From: Micromonospora solifontis
GTDB taxonomy: Bacteria; Actinomycetota; Actinomycetes; Mycobacteriales; Micromonosporaceae
Length of the DNA stretch: 52,572 nucleotides
Direction of reading: 5' to 3'
Assembly (NCBI RefSeq): GCF_003725545.1
Contig: NZ_RJLN01000037.1
Span: 1-52,572, forward strand
The translations under genes were made by a program, and so were the position numbers. The notes beneath the pieces are model-generated. The model saw nothing but the letters and a program-made list of their open reading frames with translations. It was not told the DNA's origin and did not search any database. Shown here piece by piece: positions 1-8,150 of the stretch. Position 1 is the stretch's first letter. Each line of letters begins with the position of its first letter.

Positions 1-117
1 AACACCCGGCGCCGGCTCCCGGGTCTGGCGGCCCCGCCGCCCGGGCCCTCCGGCCCTGTGCGCCGCCGCGCCCGGCGGGCAGGGTCGGAAGGGGACGAGC
101 AACGAGGAGGCGGCACC

Positions 118-1113
118 ATGACCCAGCCATCAACCCGGACGGAGCAGACCGCCACGGTACGGGTGCTGGAGGCGGCGGCCCGGCAGTCGCTGCACGCGCC
201 GTCGGTGTTCAACACCCAGCCCTGGCGCTGGCGGGTCACCACCGACGCGCTGGAGCTGCGCGTCGACCCGCAGCGGCGGCTCGCCACCACCGACCCGGAC
301 GGGCGGCTGCTGACCCTGAGCTGCGGGGCGGCCCTGCACCACGCCCGGCTGTCGCTGGTGGCCGCCGGCTGGGGCGTGACCGTCGACCGGTTCCCCGACC
401 CGGACGACCCCGAGTTGCTGGCCCGGCTGCGTACCACCGGCCCGGCCGACCTGGATGTCGCCGCCGGCCGGCTGGTCGACGCCATCCCCCGCCGCCGCAC
501 CGACCGGCGTGCGTACGGCGACCGGCCGGTACCGGCGTCGCTGCTGAGCCGGCTGCGCACCGCCGTCGAGGCGGAGGGGGCGTACCTGCACGTGGTCCGG
601 ATCGACCAGATGCCGATGCTGGCCGTCTCCACCGCCCGCGCCGCCGACGCCGAGCTGGCCGACCCGGCGTACCGCGAAGAGCTGCGCCGGTGGACCAACC
701 GGCCGGCGGACAGCGGCGACGGCGTGCCCACCGCCACCACCGTGCGGCCCGCGCCGCGCCGGGTGCCGGTGCGCGACCACGCGCTGGGTGGCGCGGCCGG
801 GCTCAGCGCCGGGACGAACTTCGACCGGGGCGCCGCGTACGTGATCCTCTTCGGTGAGCGGGACGACCCGGCGGCCTGGCTGCGCGGCGGCGAGGCGCTG
901 TCCGCGCTGCTGCTCACCGCGACGGCCGAGGGGCTGGCCACCGCGCCGCTGAGCGACGCCATCGAGCTGGCCTGGCCGCGCCGGATGATGCGCGAGCTGC
1001 TCGCCGGGGTGGGCGAGCCCTACCTGGTGATCCGGGTGGGCTGGGGGCCGGACGAGGAGCTGCCACCCGCGCCGCGCCGGGCGCCGGCCGACGTGATCGA
1101 GGTCGATGCCTGA
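118..1113 (+). CDS. Acg-type FMN-binding nitroreductase family protein
   Basis: A 331-residue protein of the nitroreductase fold. Near the N terminus it has HAPSVFNTQPWRW, the flavin-site signature of the Acg group (named after the mycobacterial dormancy gene acg). The C-terminal half carries a second nitroreductase-like segment: LLLTATAEGLATAPLSDAIE, then YLVIRVGWG. Family members bind or sequester FMN, and many do not reduce nitro compounds. I chose the ATG at 118 because GAGGAGG lies 8 bases upstream; the frame stays open to 58, but the extension is Arg-rich and unlike the family. The gene stands alone, 132 bases before the GH15 gene on the same strand. The fold call is firm; the physiological role (redox stress or dormancy) is known only for mycobacterial relatives and is inferred here. 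Confidence 0.85.
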   Translation: MTQPSTRTEQTATVRVLEAAARQSLHAPSVFNTQPWRWRVTTDALELRVDPQRRLATTDPDGRLLTLSCGAALHHARLSLVAAGWGVTVDRFPDPDDPELLARLRTTGPADLDVAAGRLVDAIPRRRTDRRAYGDRPVPASLLSRLRTAVEAEGAYLHVVRIDQMPMLAVSTARAADAELADPAYREELRRWTNRPADSGDGVPTATTVRPAPRRVPVRDHALGGAAGLSAGTNFDRGAAYVILFGERDDPAAWLRGGEALSALLLTATAEGLATAPLSDAIELAWPRRMMRELLAGVGEPYLVIRVGWGPDEELPPAPRRAPADVIEVDA

Positions 1114-1245
1114 CCGCCGGGGCGGGGCGGCGCCGGTTCGCGTCCGGCGGTTACCCCGGCCGGGTGACCGTCACGCGGTGACCGCCCCGCGCCCGCCCCT
1201 CCCGTCTACCGTCCGATCGAGGGCAGGTGACGTGGGGAGGCTGGC

Positions 1246-3078
1246 GTGGACGGGTACCCCGCCATCGAGGACCACGGGCTCATCGGCGATCTGCAGACCG
1301 CGGCCCTGGTGACGTGCGACGGCTCCATCGACTGGTTCTGCGCCCCACGCTTCGACTCACCCAGCGTCTTCGCCGCCCTGCTGGACAGAGAGAAGGGTGG
1401 CTTCTTCCGGATCGCCCCGGACGACGTCCGGTACGTCACCAAGCAGCTCTACCAGCCGGACACCCCGATCCTGATCACCCGTTTCATCAGCGCCGACGGG
1501 GTCGCGGAGATCATCGACTACATGCCCGTCGCCGGTGAGCGGCCCACCGATCAGCACCGCCTGGTGCGGATGGTCCGTATGATCCGCGGCAGCATGCGCT
1601 TCAAGCTGGAGTGCCGGCCCCGGTTCAACTACGGCCGGGACCAGCATGAGCTGGAGGTGCACCCCGAGGGGTACGTCTTCCGCAGCCCGGCACTGAGCCT
1701 GACGCTCAATCCGGTCCACCCGGTCCCGAAACTGATCCGCGAGCGGGACGTCGACAACGACGGGCACGACCTGGTCGGCCGGGTCACCCTGCAGGAGGGC
1801 GAGACCGGCGGCATCGTCCTGGAGACCGGCTCCCTCCGGCCGCCGCGCTTCATCCCCGGCGAGGAGATCGCCGCGATGTTCGAGCGGAACATCGAGTTCT
1901 GGCGCCGCTGGCTCGACCGCTCGACGTACGGGGGGCGCTGGCGGGAGATGGTGGAACGGTCCGCGATCACCCTGAAGTTGATGACGTACGCCCCGACCGG
2001 CGCGATGATCGCCGCGCCGACCGCCGCCCTGCCGGAGCAGATCGGCGGCACCCGCAACTGGGACTACCGCTACACCTGGATCCGGGACACGTCCTTCTCG
2101 GTGCACGCCCTGCTGGGCCTCGGCTTCACCGACGAGGCCAGCCGGTACGTGAACTGGCTCGACGAGCGGGTCCGCGAGGCCGGCGACAACGCCGCCCCGC
2201 TGAAGATCATGTACCGGGTCGACGGCTCGTCCGACCTGCACGAGGAGATCCTCGACCACTTCGAGGGCTACCGCGGCTCCGGGCCGGTGCGGATCGGCAA
2301 CGGCGCGGCCGACCAGTTGCAACTCGACATCCACGGCGAGGCCCTGTACGCCATGCACCTCGCCGACGAGCAGGGCATCCGGCCGTCGCACCAGGTCTGG
2401 CGCAGCACCGTCCGGCTCGTCGACTGGCTCTGCCACAACTGGGACCAACCCGACGCGGGCATCTGGGAGAGCCGCCACCACCCCCGCAACTACACCTACG
2501 GCCGGCTGATGTCCTGGGTCGCCTTCGATCGGGCGATCCGCCTGGCCAACCGGCACGGCCGGCCGGGCGACATCAACCGCTGGATCCAGCAACGCGACAC
2601 GATCTACAACCAGATCATGGAGCGCGGCTACCACCTGGGCCGCCGCTCCTTTGTGCAGAGCTACGGCGAGCCGGTGCTCGACGCCTCGCTGCTCATCATG
2701 CCGGCCGTCGGCTTTGTCACGCCCACCGATCCGCTGTGGCGCTCCACCCTGGAGGCCATCGAGGACGACCTGGTCTCCGACAGCCTGGTCCACCGCTACG
2801 ACCCGGCCGCCGCGCCCGACGGCCTGCCCGGCGACGAGGGCACCTTCAACATGTGCACGTTCTGGTACGTCTCGGCCCTGGCCGGCGCCGGCCGGCTCGA
2901 CGACGCCCGCCTCACCTTCGAGAAGATGTTCACCTTCAGCAGCAACCTGCGCCTCTACGCCGAGGAGATCGCCCTCACCGGCGAACAGATCGGCAACTTC
3001 CCCCAGGCGTTCAGCCACCTGGCCCTGATCACCACCGCCCTGCACCTCAACGAACTCCTGGACGCCCGCAAGCGGTGA
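1246..3078 (+). CDS. Glycoside hydrolase family 15 protein (trehalase/glucoamylase-like)
   Basis: 610 residues, the usual length for actinobacterial GH15 trehalase-like enzymes. Residues 1-130 form the N-terminal beta domain: YPAIEDHGLIGDLQTAALV, then DGSIDWFCAPRFDSPS. The rest is the (alpha/alpha)6 barrel, with RNWDYRYTWIRDTSF and the acidic loop DEEILDHFEGYRGSGPVR. GDEGTFNMCTFWYVSAL is typical of the C-terminal catalytic region. The GTG start at 1246 is supported by GGGGAGG at 1234-1240. There is no signal peptide, so it should act in the cytoplasm on trehalose or alpha-glucans. GH15 also includes glucodextranase and glucoamylase; the mycobacterial relative of this architecture is a trehalase, so trehalose is the likeliest substrate. 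The gene appears monocistronic. Confidence 0.93.
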   Translation: MDGYPAIEDHGLIGDLQTAALVTCDGSIDWFCAPRFDSPSVFAALLDREKGGFFRIAPDDVRYVTKQLYQPDTPILITRFISADGVAEIIDYMPVAGERPTDQHRLVRMVRMIRGSMRFKLECRPRFNYGRDQHELEVHPEGYVFRSPALSLTLNPVHPVPKLIRERDVDNDGHDLVGRVTLQEGETGGIVLETGSLRPPRFIPGEEIAAMFERNIEFWRRWLDRSTYGGRWREMVERSAITLKLMTYAPTGAMIAAPTAALPEQIGGTRNWDYRYTWIRDTSFSVHALLGLGFTDEASRYVNWLDERVREAGDNAAPLKIMYRVDGSSDLHEEILDHFEGYRGSGPVRIGNGAADQLQLDIHGEALYAMHLADEQGIRPSHQVWRSTVRLVDWLCHNWDQPDAGIWESRHHPRNYTYGRLMSWVAFDRAIRLANRHGRPGDINRWIQQRDTIYNQIMERGYHLGRRSFVQSYGEPVLDASLLIMPAVGFVTPTDPLWRSTLEAIEDDLVSDSLVHRYDPAAAPDGLPGDEGTFNMCTFWYVSALAGAGRLDDARLTFEKMFTFSSNLRLYAEEIALTGEQIGNFPQAFSHLALITTALHLNELLDARKR

Positions 3079-3301
3079 ACCGTCGCCGCCCGTACCCGGC
3101 GGGCAGCGCCGGACGGGGGTGCCGGTTGCGGCACGCTGTCGAGCTGATGTCGCGAACGACTCACCCGACCGGCCACCCTGCCCGCCTGCCGGGACGTGCC
3201 GGCCCTACCTCTCCCCCGTCCGAGGCAGCGCCTCCCCGACGCGGGGGATCCCGGCGACCCCCGCCTCGCCGCATCCTGGAGGCGGCTGAGGGGGCGATCG
3301 C

Positions 3302-3760
3302 ATGACCATGCCATACCGCGACGCGCTGCCGTTCGTCGACGAACACCGGGTCCTCGTCCCGGCTCCCGCACCCGCCGTGTGGCAGGCGCTCACCGGGCTG
3401 GTGCCCGGTGCCGGCACCGGCGGCGCCGCCCTGGCCCACCTGCTCGGCACCGAGCCGCGGCGCGCCCGCGGCACCCTCTTCGAGCCGGGCGCCACCCTGC
3501 CCGGCTTCGCGGTCGCCGAGGCGGTGCCCGGACGGCGGCTCCGCCTCACCGGCCGGCACCGGTTCTCCCGCTACTCGCTGATCTTCACCCTGACGCCGCA
3601 GGCCGGCGGCACGCTGCTCAGCGCCCGCACGGACGCCGCCTTCCCGGGCCTGCCCGGCCGGCTCTACCGCCTGCTGGTGATCGGCTCCGGCGGCCACCGT
3701 GTGCTGGTCGGCCGCATGCTGCGCGCCGTGCGCCGCCGCCCGGCCGTCAGGTCCGGTTAG
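3302..3760 (+). CDS. SRPBCC-like small protein
   Basis: 152 residues with the pattern of an SRPBCC/polyketide-cyclase-like helix-grip protein. The N-terminal strand-helix is HRVLVPAPAPAVWQALTGLV, followed by a middle strand with FAVAEAVPGRRLRLTGRHRF and then SLIFTLTPQAGGTLLSART. A helix near the end (YRLLVIGSGGHRVLVGRML) would close the pocket. No catalytic residues can be assigned, and family members bind varied hydrophobic ligands. GAGGGGG precedes the ATG at 3302 at good distance; the in-frame ATG at 3308 is a close alternative. It converges on the GNAT gene downstream and the two stop codons overlap by 4 bases, leaving no room for a terminator. Confidence 0.7.
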   Translation: MTMPYRDALPFVDEHRVLVPAPAPAVWQALTGLVPGAGTGGAALAHLLGTEPRRARGTLFEPGATLPGFAVAEAVPGRRLRLTGRHRFSRYSLIFTLTPQAGGTLLSARTDAAFPGLPGRLYRLLVIGSGGHRVLVGRMLRAVRRRPAVRSG

Positions 3761-4314
3761 GACCGGGGTGCGTCGAGACCGAAGACGGCCACGGTACGCA
3801 CACCGCCGTCCCCGGCCGGCTCGGTGCGGGAGCCGATCCGCCGGAAGCCCGACTTCTCGGCGACCCGGATCGAGGCGAGGTTCTCCTCGTCCGCTTCGAG
3901 GAGCACCTGCCGTACCCGCAGCTCGGTCCGCGCCCAGCCGACCAGCAGCCGGACCGCGCGCGGCGCCACGCCCCGGCCGCGCTGCGCCGGGAACACGCCG
4001 TAGGCGACGGTGGCCACCGCGTCGTCGCGGAACTGGAGGTTGATCATCCCGACCGGCTCGTCGGTCACCGCGTCCGCGATCACCAGCGGCGCGGCCCGTC
4101 CGCTGCGCCACGCCTCCGCGGCCCGGGCCAGGCTGGTGCGGCGGGCCTCGGCGTCCATCGGCTCGTCGTCCAGCCAGCGGCGGGCCTCCGGGTCGTGGCT
4201 GGCCGCGCCGATCGCGTCGAGGTCGGACGCCCGGCGCCGACGCAGGCTGACCGCGCCGTCGGTGAGCGGTGCGGCGGGCGGCGGAATCGGACCGGAGCGG
4301 GTCATGGCCGGCAT
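3757..4314 (-). CDS. GNAT family N-acetyltransferase (RimJ/RimL-like)
   Basis: 185 residues. The acetyl-CoA pyrophosphate loop is visible as FPAQRGRGVAPRAVRLL (motif A, R-x-x-G-x-A type), preceded by the strand VGMINLQFRDDAVATVAYGV and followed by the motif B region LEADEENLASIRVAEKSGF. This resembles the RimJ/RimL group, which acetylates protein N termini or small amines; the substrate cannot be told. Start choice is open. The ATG at 4314 has AAGGG upstream, whereas the ATG at 4305 sits 7 bases after TACCAT, as a leaderless start would. It is one of four GNAT genes within 7 kb, each in its own transcription unit. Confidence 0.86.
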   Translation of the reverse strand: MPAMTRSGPIPPPAAPLTDGAVSLRRRRASDLDAIGAASHDPEARRWLDDEPMDAEARRTSLARAAEAWRSGRAAPLVIADAVTDEPVGMINLQFRDDAVATVAYGVFPAQRGRGVAPRAVRLLVGWARTELRVRQVLLEADEENLASIRVAEKSGFRRIGSRTEPAGDGGVRTVAVFGLDAPRS

Positions 4315-4416
4315 GGTACGACCCTTGCGACGCGACGTCCGTCCCGCGCGTCCCGGCCGGGGCCACCACCGGTCGGCGGCCGCGTCGGCGGCGGGTTCCC
4401 GGCAGCGCCACGGCCG

Positions 4417-5376
4417 TCAGCGGGTACCGGCCATCGCCTCGAGGCGGCGGGCGAGCCGGGCGGCGGCCTCCCGCAGCTCCGGCGGCTCCAGCACCTGCGC
4501 CTCGAAGCCCAGCCGGGCCACCTGCACGACGAGCCAGTCCAGGTTGTCCCCGCCGACGACGAGCACGCACCACCCGTCGCGGTCGTCCTCGACGCGCCCC
4601 ACCTGGAGCGGCACCAGCTCCCGCACCCGGTCGGGCCGGGCGTGCACCCGCACCCGGGCGAGATACCGGTACGACGCCTCGGTCACGGACCGCTGCACGT
4701 AGGCGACCGGGTCGGGATGCTCCCGCGCCCGGAAGCGCCAGGTCGTCGCCGCCACCGCACGCATCCGGTCCAGCCGGAAGGTGCGCCAGTCGCCGCGGTC
4801 GACGTCCCAGGCCATCAGGTACCACCGGCGGCCGGTGGTGACCATCCGCACCGGCTCGACCGTGCGCTCGCCCTGCCCGCCGTCGCGGCCGCCGTACCGG
4901 AAGCGCACCCGTACGGCGTCGCGGCACGCCCGCGCGAGAGTCACCAGCAGCTCCGGGTCGATCTCGACCCCGGGGCCGATGAGGGTGTCGGTCGCGCCGT
5001 GCACCGCGCGCACCTCGGCGCGCAGCCGGGACGGCATCACCTGGTCGAGCTTCGCCAGCGCCCGCAGCGCCGCCTCGCCCGCCCCCGCGACCGTGCCTCC
5101 GGAGGCCAGGCGCAGGGAAATCGCCGTCGCGATCGCCTCCTCGTCGTCGAGGAGCAACGGCGGTAGCCGGGTGCCCGCGCCGAGCTGGTAGCCACCGCCG
5201 ACCCCCGCCGTCGCGTGCACCGGGTAGCCGAGGGCGCGCAGCCGCTCCACGTCGCGACGCACCGAGCGGTCGGTGACCCTCAGCTCGGCGGCGAGCTCGG
5301 CGGCGGTCCAGGACGCCCGCCGCTGCAGCAGGGCCAGCAGGCGCAGCACCCGCTCGGTCGTCGCCTCGACGCTCAC
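4417..5376 (-). CDS. WYL-domain helix-turn-helix transcriptional regulator
   Basis: 319 residues with the YafY/DeoR-like layout. A winged helix occupies about residues 1-65 (TAAELAAELRVTDRSVRRDV), a WYL domain about 140-215 (GRRWYLMAWDVDRGDWRTF holds the namesake W-Y-L), and a WCX-like C-terminal domain follows. WYL domains bind ligands such as oligonucleotides or other effectors and tune the attached DNA-binding domain. The GTG start at 5376 faces the VOC gene. A perfect inverted repeat lies between them at 5383-5407, so autoregulation plus control of the VOC gene is the natural guess. The DNA target and effector are unknown. Confidence 0.9.
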   Translation of the reverse strand: MSVEATTERVLRLLALLQRRASWTAAELAAELRVTDRSVRRDVERLRALGYPVHATAGVGGGYQLGAGTRLPPLLLDDEEAIATAISLRLASGGTVAGAGEAALRALAKLDQVMPSRLRAEVRAVHGATDTLIGPGVEIDPELLVTLARACRDAVRVRFRYGGRDGGQGERTVEPVRMVTTGRRWYLMAWDVDRGDWRTFRLDRMRAVAATTWRFRAREHPDPVAYVQRSVTEASYRYLARVRVHARPDRVRELVPLQVGRVEDDRDGWCVLVVGGDNLDWLVVQVARLGFEAQVLEPPELREAAARLARRLEAMAGTR

Positions 5377-5382
5377 GCGCTC

Positions 5383-5407
5383 ATCGTTCCACAGATCACG
5401 GAACGAT
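5383..5407. promoter_or_regulatory. Inverted repeat, probable operator of the WYL regulator
   Basis: ATCGTTCC at 5383-5390 and GGAACGAT at 5400-5407 form a perfect 8-base inverted repeat with a 9-base spacer. It is the only strong dyad in the 95-base gap between the divergent WYL regulator (GTG at 5376) and the VOC gene. A possible -10 box for the VOC gene, GAGACT at about 5426-5431, lies just downstream, so a protein bound here could block both promoters. Binding by the neighbouring regulator is inferred from position. Confidence 0.55.
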
Positions 5408-5471
5408 CCTGTCCGCGATTTCCGGGAGACTGGGAGCCATGACCGACCCGACCAACAGGAGGCGCGCTGAG

Positions 5472-5909
5472 ATGGCCCGCGACATCCAGATCACCTTCGA
5501 CTGCGCCGACCCCGCGGGGCTGGCGACGTTCTGGGCCGAGGCCCTCGGCTACCGGCTGCAGGACCCGCCCGCCGGCTTCGAGTCGTGGGAGCAGGCACTG
5601 GCGGCGATGGGCGTGCCGCCCGAGCGCCGCAACGACGCCTCGGCCGTGGTCGACCCGGACGGCGCCGGGCCCCGACTGTTCTTCCAGCGGGTGCCGGAGG
5701 GCAAGCAGGCCAAGAACCGGGTGCACCTCGATGTGCGGGCCGCTCCCGGGCTCAGCGGCGACGCGCGGATGGCGGCCCTGGAGGCGGAGGCCGCCCGGCT
5801 CGTCGCCCACGGCGCCACCCGCCTCGAGCGCCACGAGCCCGCACCGCCGCTCGGCGCCGGTCACATCGTCCTGGCCGACCCCGAGGGCAACGAGTTCTGC
5901 CTCGACTGA
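5472..5909 (+). CDS. VOC (glyoxalase-fold) family protein
   Basis: 145 residues. It opens with the VOC beta strand (ITFDCADPAGLATFWAEALG), contains KNRVHLDVRA in the middle and ends with the actinobacterial signature LADPEGNEFCLD. VOC proteins are metal-dependent lyases, isomerases, dioxygenases or antibiotic-binding proteins; which applies here cannot be told. I prefer the ATG at 5472 because AGGAGG lies at 5457-5462 and homologues typically begin MARDIQI. An upstream in-frame ATG at 5439 would add 11 residues. It is divergent from the WYL regulator, and the shared dyad at 5383-5407 suggests joint control. Confidence 0.85.
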   Translation: MARDIQITFDCADPAGLATFWAEALGYRLQDPPAGFESWEQALAAMGVPPERRNDASAVVDPDGAGPRLFFQRVPEGKQAKNRVHLDVRAAPGLSGDARMAALEAEAARLVAHGATRLERHEPAPPLGAGHIVLADPEGNEFCLD

Positions 5910-5964
5910 TCAGCCGTCGCCGGCGGCGTAGGAGTGCCTCCTACCCGCGTTGAGGGGGTGTGCC

Positions 5965-6072
5965 GTGGCCGCATCCGCCGCCGAGGCCGTCCGCGACGAG
6001 TACGACGCGCTCTACCGCGACACCGCCGGCTCGGGCGGGCCGCCCTGGGTCATCGGCGGCCCGCAACCGGCA
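5965..6072 (+). pseudogene. 5' remnant of a class I SAM methyltransferase gene
   Basis: A GTG at 5965, preceded by a purine-rich GAGGGGG, opens a frame reading VAASAAEAVRDEYDALYR, then PPWVIGGPQPAP. This is the N-terminal signature of small actinobacterial SAM-dependent methyltransferases (D-x-LY....PPW.IG.PQPA). After about 36 codons the similarity stops, at the point where the oppositely directed GNAT gene ends (6050). From there the frame turns into Pro/Arg-rich antisense sequence. The whole catalytic domain is missing, so this is a truncated gene whose 3' part was deleted or replaced, with the GNAT gene at the breakpoint. Identification rests on about 30 residues and is moderately sure. 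Confidence 0.55.
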
Positions 6073-6856
6073 CCGCGACCGGCGGATCGGCCGCCGGCAG
6101 CAGCACCGACAGCACCCGGGCGTACGGGCGGAACCCGGCCGCGTCGTACATCCGGCGGGCCGGATTGCCGTCGGCCACCGACAGGCCGACCGCCGGCAGA
6201 CCGGCGGCGCGGGCGCCGTGCAGCGCGTGGACGAGCAGCGCCCGGCCGAAGCCGCGGCCCTGGGCGGGCGGCGCCACCGCCAGGTTCAGCACCCAGGCGC
6301 AGACGTCCTCGGTCCACGGCACCGGCCCGGCGCACAGCACGTGGCCGGCGCTGCGCCCGTCCGGATCGACCAGGCGGGCCGAGGCGGGCAGCAGCGGCGG
6401 CACCGGCTCACCGGTGTCGAACATCCCGCGTACCTCCGCGGTGTCGCCGGCCGTCCACGGCCCGTCGGGGTGCCCCGGCCCGTACGCCGCCGCCAGCCCT
6501 TCGGCCAGCTCGTCGTCCCAACCGGGGCTGCCCAGCGACCAACCGGAGGGCAGTGCCACCGGCGCCGGCAGCCCGGCCAGATTGTGACGCAGGTCGGTCG
6601 CGGCCCGGCGCCGGGTGAGACCGCCGGCCACCAGCGCGCCCACCACCGCGTCGTCGGGCGTCTCCAGCCGGCACCCGGCGAGGTCACGGCGGGCCTGCTC
6701 GGCGACGTGGGCCGGGGCCGCTCCGGGCAGCGGCCGCAGGTCGGCCGCCACGCGCGTCCCGGCGTCGTCGCGCAGCCGCAGGCGGGCCAACGCCGTGCCG
6801 TCGTCGGCGACGAGCAGCGAGTCGGCGGGGTCCTCAGGATGGGGGCGTACCGGCAT
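6050..6856 (-). CDS. Two-domain GNAT acetyltransferase
   Basis: 268 residues. The N-terminal half (about 1-110) is a degenerate GNAT-like domain (ADSLLVADDGTALARLRLRD). The C-terminal half holds a full acetyl-CoA site, LAVAPPAQGRGFGRALLVHA, followed by GLPAVGLSVADGNPARRMYD and AAGFRPYARV. Tandem GNAT proteins of this kind are common in actinobacteria and their substrates are mostly unknown. The ATG lacks a Shine-Dalgarno sequence but lies 7 bases after TAGCCT (6869-6864), so the transcript is probably leaderless. The 3' end abuts and overlaps the methyltransferase remnant. Confidence 0.85.
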   Translation of the reverse strand: MPVRPHPEDPADSLLVADDGTALARLRLRDDAGTRVAADLRPLPGAAPAHVAEQARRDLAGCRLETPDDAVVGALVAGGLTRRRAATDLRHNLAGLPAPVALPSGWSLGSPGWDDELAEGLAAAYGPGHPDGPWTAGDTAEVRGMFDTGEPVPPLLPASARLVDPDGRSAGHVLCAGPVPWTEDVCAWVLNLAVAPPAQGRGFGRALLVHALHGARAAGLPAVGLSVADGNPARRMYDAAGFRPYARVLSVLLPAADPPVAVPVAGRR

Positions 6857-6863
6857 TCGGGCG

Positions 6864-6869
6864 AGGCTA
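6864..6869 (-). promoter_or_regulatory. -10 box of a leaderless promoter (GNAT gene)
   Basis: On the minus strand TAGCCT is followed by 7 bases and then the ATG at 6856. No ribosome-binding sequence is present, so transcription probably starts at or next to the ATG. A weak GTGGCA lies 18 bases further upstream as a possible -35. Confidence 0.5.
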
Positions 6870-6910
6870 GTGACTCGCTCGGTTGGGTGCCACCGAGAAT
6901 GCGCGACCCC

Positions 6911-7459
6911 TCACGGCCTGGCCGCCGCGTCGGGGGCGCCGACCGGAGCCTCCCCCAGGTCGAGGGTCCAGTGCTGGCCGACCAGGTCGTGGCCGAAGCT
7001 GTGGTGCGGCTCCTCGTCGACGAGGACGAACCCGAAGGCCTGGTAGATCCGGCGGGCCGACACCAGCACGTCGTTGGTCCACAACGTGACCTGCCGGTAG
7101 CCGACGTCGCGGGCGAAGCCGAGGCAGGTCCCGACCAGCCGGGTGCCCACGCCGAGGCCGCGCGCGGCCGGCGTGACCAGCAGGATCCGCAGCTTGGCCA
7201 GCCCGGGTACGTCGCCGGCGACGCAGAACACGCAGCCTGCCCGTTCGCCGTCGACCTCAGCGATCCAGGCCGCCTCCGTGGCCGGGTCGTGGTCGGCGGC
7301 GTAGTCGGCCACGATCCGGGCCACCAACGCCTCGAGTTCAATATCCCAGCCGAACTGCCGGTCGTAGACCTCACCGTGGGCCATCACCACCCAGCCCAGG
7401 TCACCGGGACGGTCGGCCCGGCGCACCACGACCCGCGGCTGGGGATCCTGCTGTGTCAT
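6911..7459 (-). CDS. GNAT family N-acetyltransferase
   Basis: 182 residues from the ATG at 7459. The core reads AGCVFCVAGDVPGLAKLRIL (beta strands 2-4), then TPAARGLGVGTRLVGTCLGF (acetyl-CoA loop, R-G-x-G-x-G type) and a C-terminal RRIYQAFGFVLVDEE. This pattern is common in GNAT domains found beside or fused to MarR regulators; here the partner is a divergent TetR regulator. I chose 7459 because GAGGGGG lies at 7466-7472 upstream; an ATG at 7474 would add five residues. Control through the dyads at 7479-7510 by the neighbouring regulator is likely but inferred. Confidence 0.86.
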   Translation of the reverse strand: MTQQDPQPRVVVRRADRPGDLGWVVMAHGEVYDRQFGWDIELEALVARIVADYAADHDPATEAAWIAEVDGERAGCVFCVAGDVPGLAKLRILLVTPAARGLGVGTRLVGTCLGFARDVGYRQVTLWTNDVLVSARRIYQAFGFVLVDEEPHHSFGHDLVGQHWTLDLGEAPVGAPDAAARP

Positions 7460-7478
7460 GGGTTGCCCCCTCATGCGA

Positions 7479-7510
7479 CTGACACGACTGTTTCAGTAGC
7501 GGTACGCTAC
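7479..7510 (+). promoter_or_regulatory. Leaderless promoter overlapped by two inverted repeats
   Basis: TGACAC (7480-7485) and TACGCT (7503-7508) are spaced by 17 bases and form a good -35/-10 pair; the TetR-gene ATG at 7515 lies 6 bases after the -10. Two dyads overlay them: CTGACAC/GTTTCAG (7479-7485 and 7490-7496, one mismatch) and GTAGCG/CGCTAC (7496-7501 and 7505-7510, 3-base spacer). A repressor bound to either would cover the promoter, as TetR proteins usually do in autoregulation. Confidence 0.65.
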
Positions 7511-7514
7511 CGCC

Positions 7515-8096
7515 ATGTCCCCGGACCGCACCACCCCGTCGGCGCGGCAGGTCGAGCTGCTGGAGGCCGCCTACCAGTACGTGCTCGACCACGGCCTCGC
7601 CGACCTGTCACTGCGCCCGCTGGCCACCGCCATCGGCTCCAGTCCCCGGGTGCTGATGTTCCTGTTCGGCAACAAGGACGGCCTGGTACGCGCACTGCTG
7701 GCCCGGGCGCGCACCGACGAGCTGGCCATCCTGGACCGCCTCGGTCAGGCCGGCCAGGAGCCCATCGGCCTGGTCCCGGCCGCCGACCGGGTCTGGGCGT
7801 GGCTGGCCGTCGACGAGCACCGGCCGCTGCTGCGACTCTGGGTCGAGGCGTACGGCCGGTCCCTGGTCGAGCCCGACGGCGCGTGGGCCGGCTTCGCCCG
7901 GGCGACCGTGCACGACTGGCTCGCCGTCCTGGCCGCGTGCCAGCCGCAGCCCGAGCGGGACAGCCAGGAGGGCGCCACCCGCCGTACCCTGGCGCTGGCG
8001 GTGCTCCGGGGCGCGCTGCTCGACCTGCTCGCCACCGGCGAGCACCGCCGGATCACCACCGCCGTCCGGCACCAACTCGCCCTGCTGGGACCCTGA
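7515..8096 (+). CDS. TetR/AcrR family transcriptional regulator
   Basis: 193 residues. The N-terminal helix-turn-helix covers about residues 10-55 (GLADLSLRPLATAIGSSPRV, then LMFLFGNKDGLVRALLARAR, where TetR proteins usually have Y-x-F-x-x-K-x-x-L). The remainder is a helical ligand-binding domain with no recognisable pocket residues. There is no ribosome-binding site. The ATG lies 6 bases after a TACGCT -10 box, so the mRNA is probably leaderless. Divergent transcription from the GNAT gene at 7459 and the overlapping dyads suggest that gene is the target. Confidence 0.9.
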   Translation: MSPDRTTPSARQVELLEAAYQYVLDHGLADLSLRPLATAIGSSPRVLMFLFGNKDGLVRALLARARTDELAILDRLGQAGQEPIGLVPAADRVWAWLAVDEHRPLLRLWVEAYGRSLVEPDGAWAGFARATVHDWLAVLAACQPQPERDSQEGATRRTLALAVLRGALLDLLATGEHRRITTAVRHQLALLGP

Positions 8097-8150
8097 CCGT
8101 CAGCCCACCGAGGGCCCCTCCGCGCGCACCCGGCATGGCATGCTCTCGCG

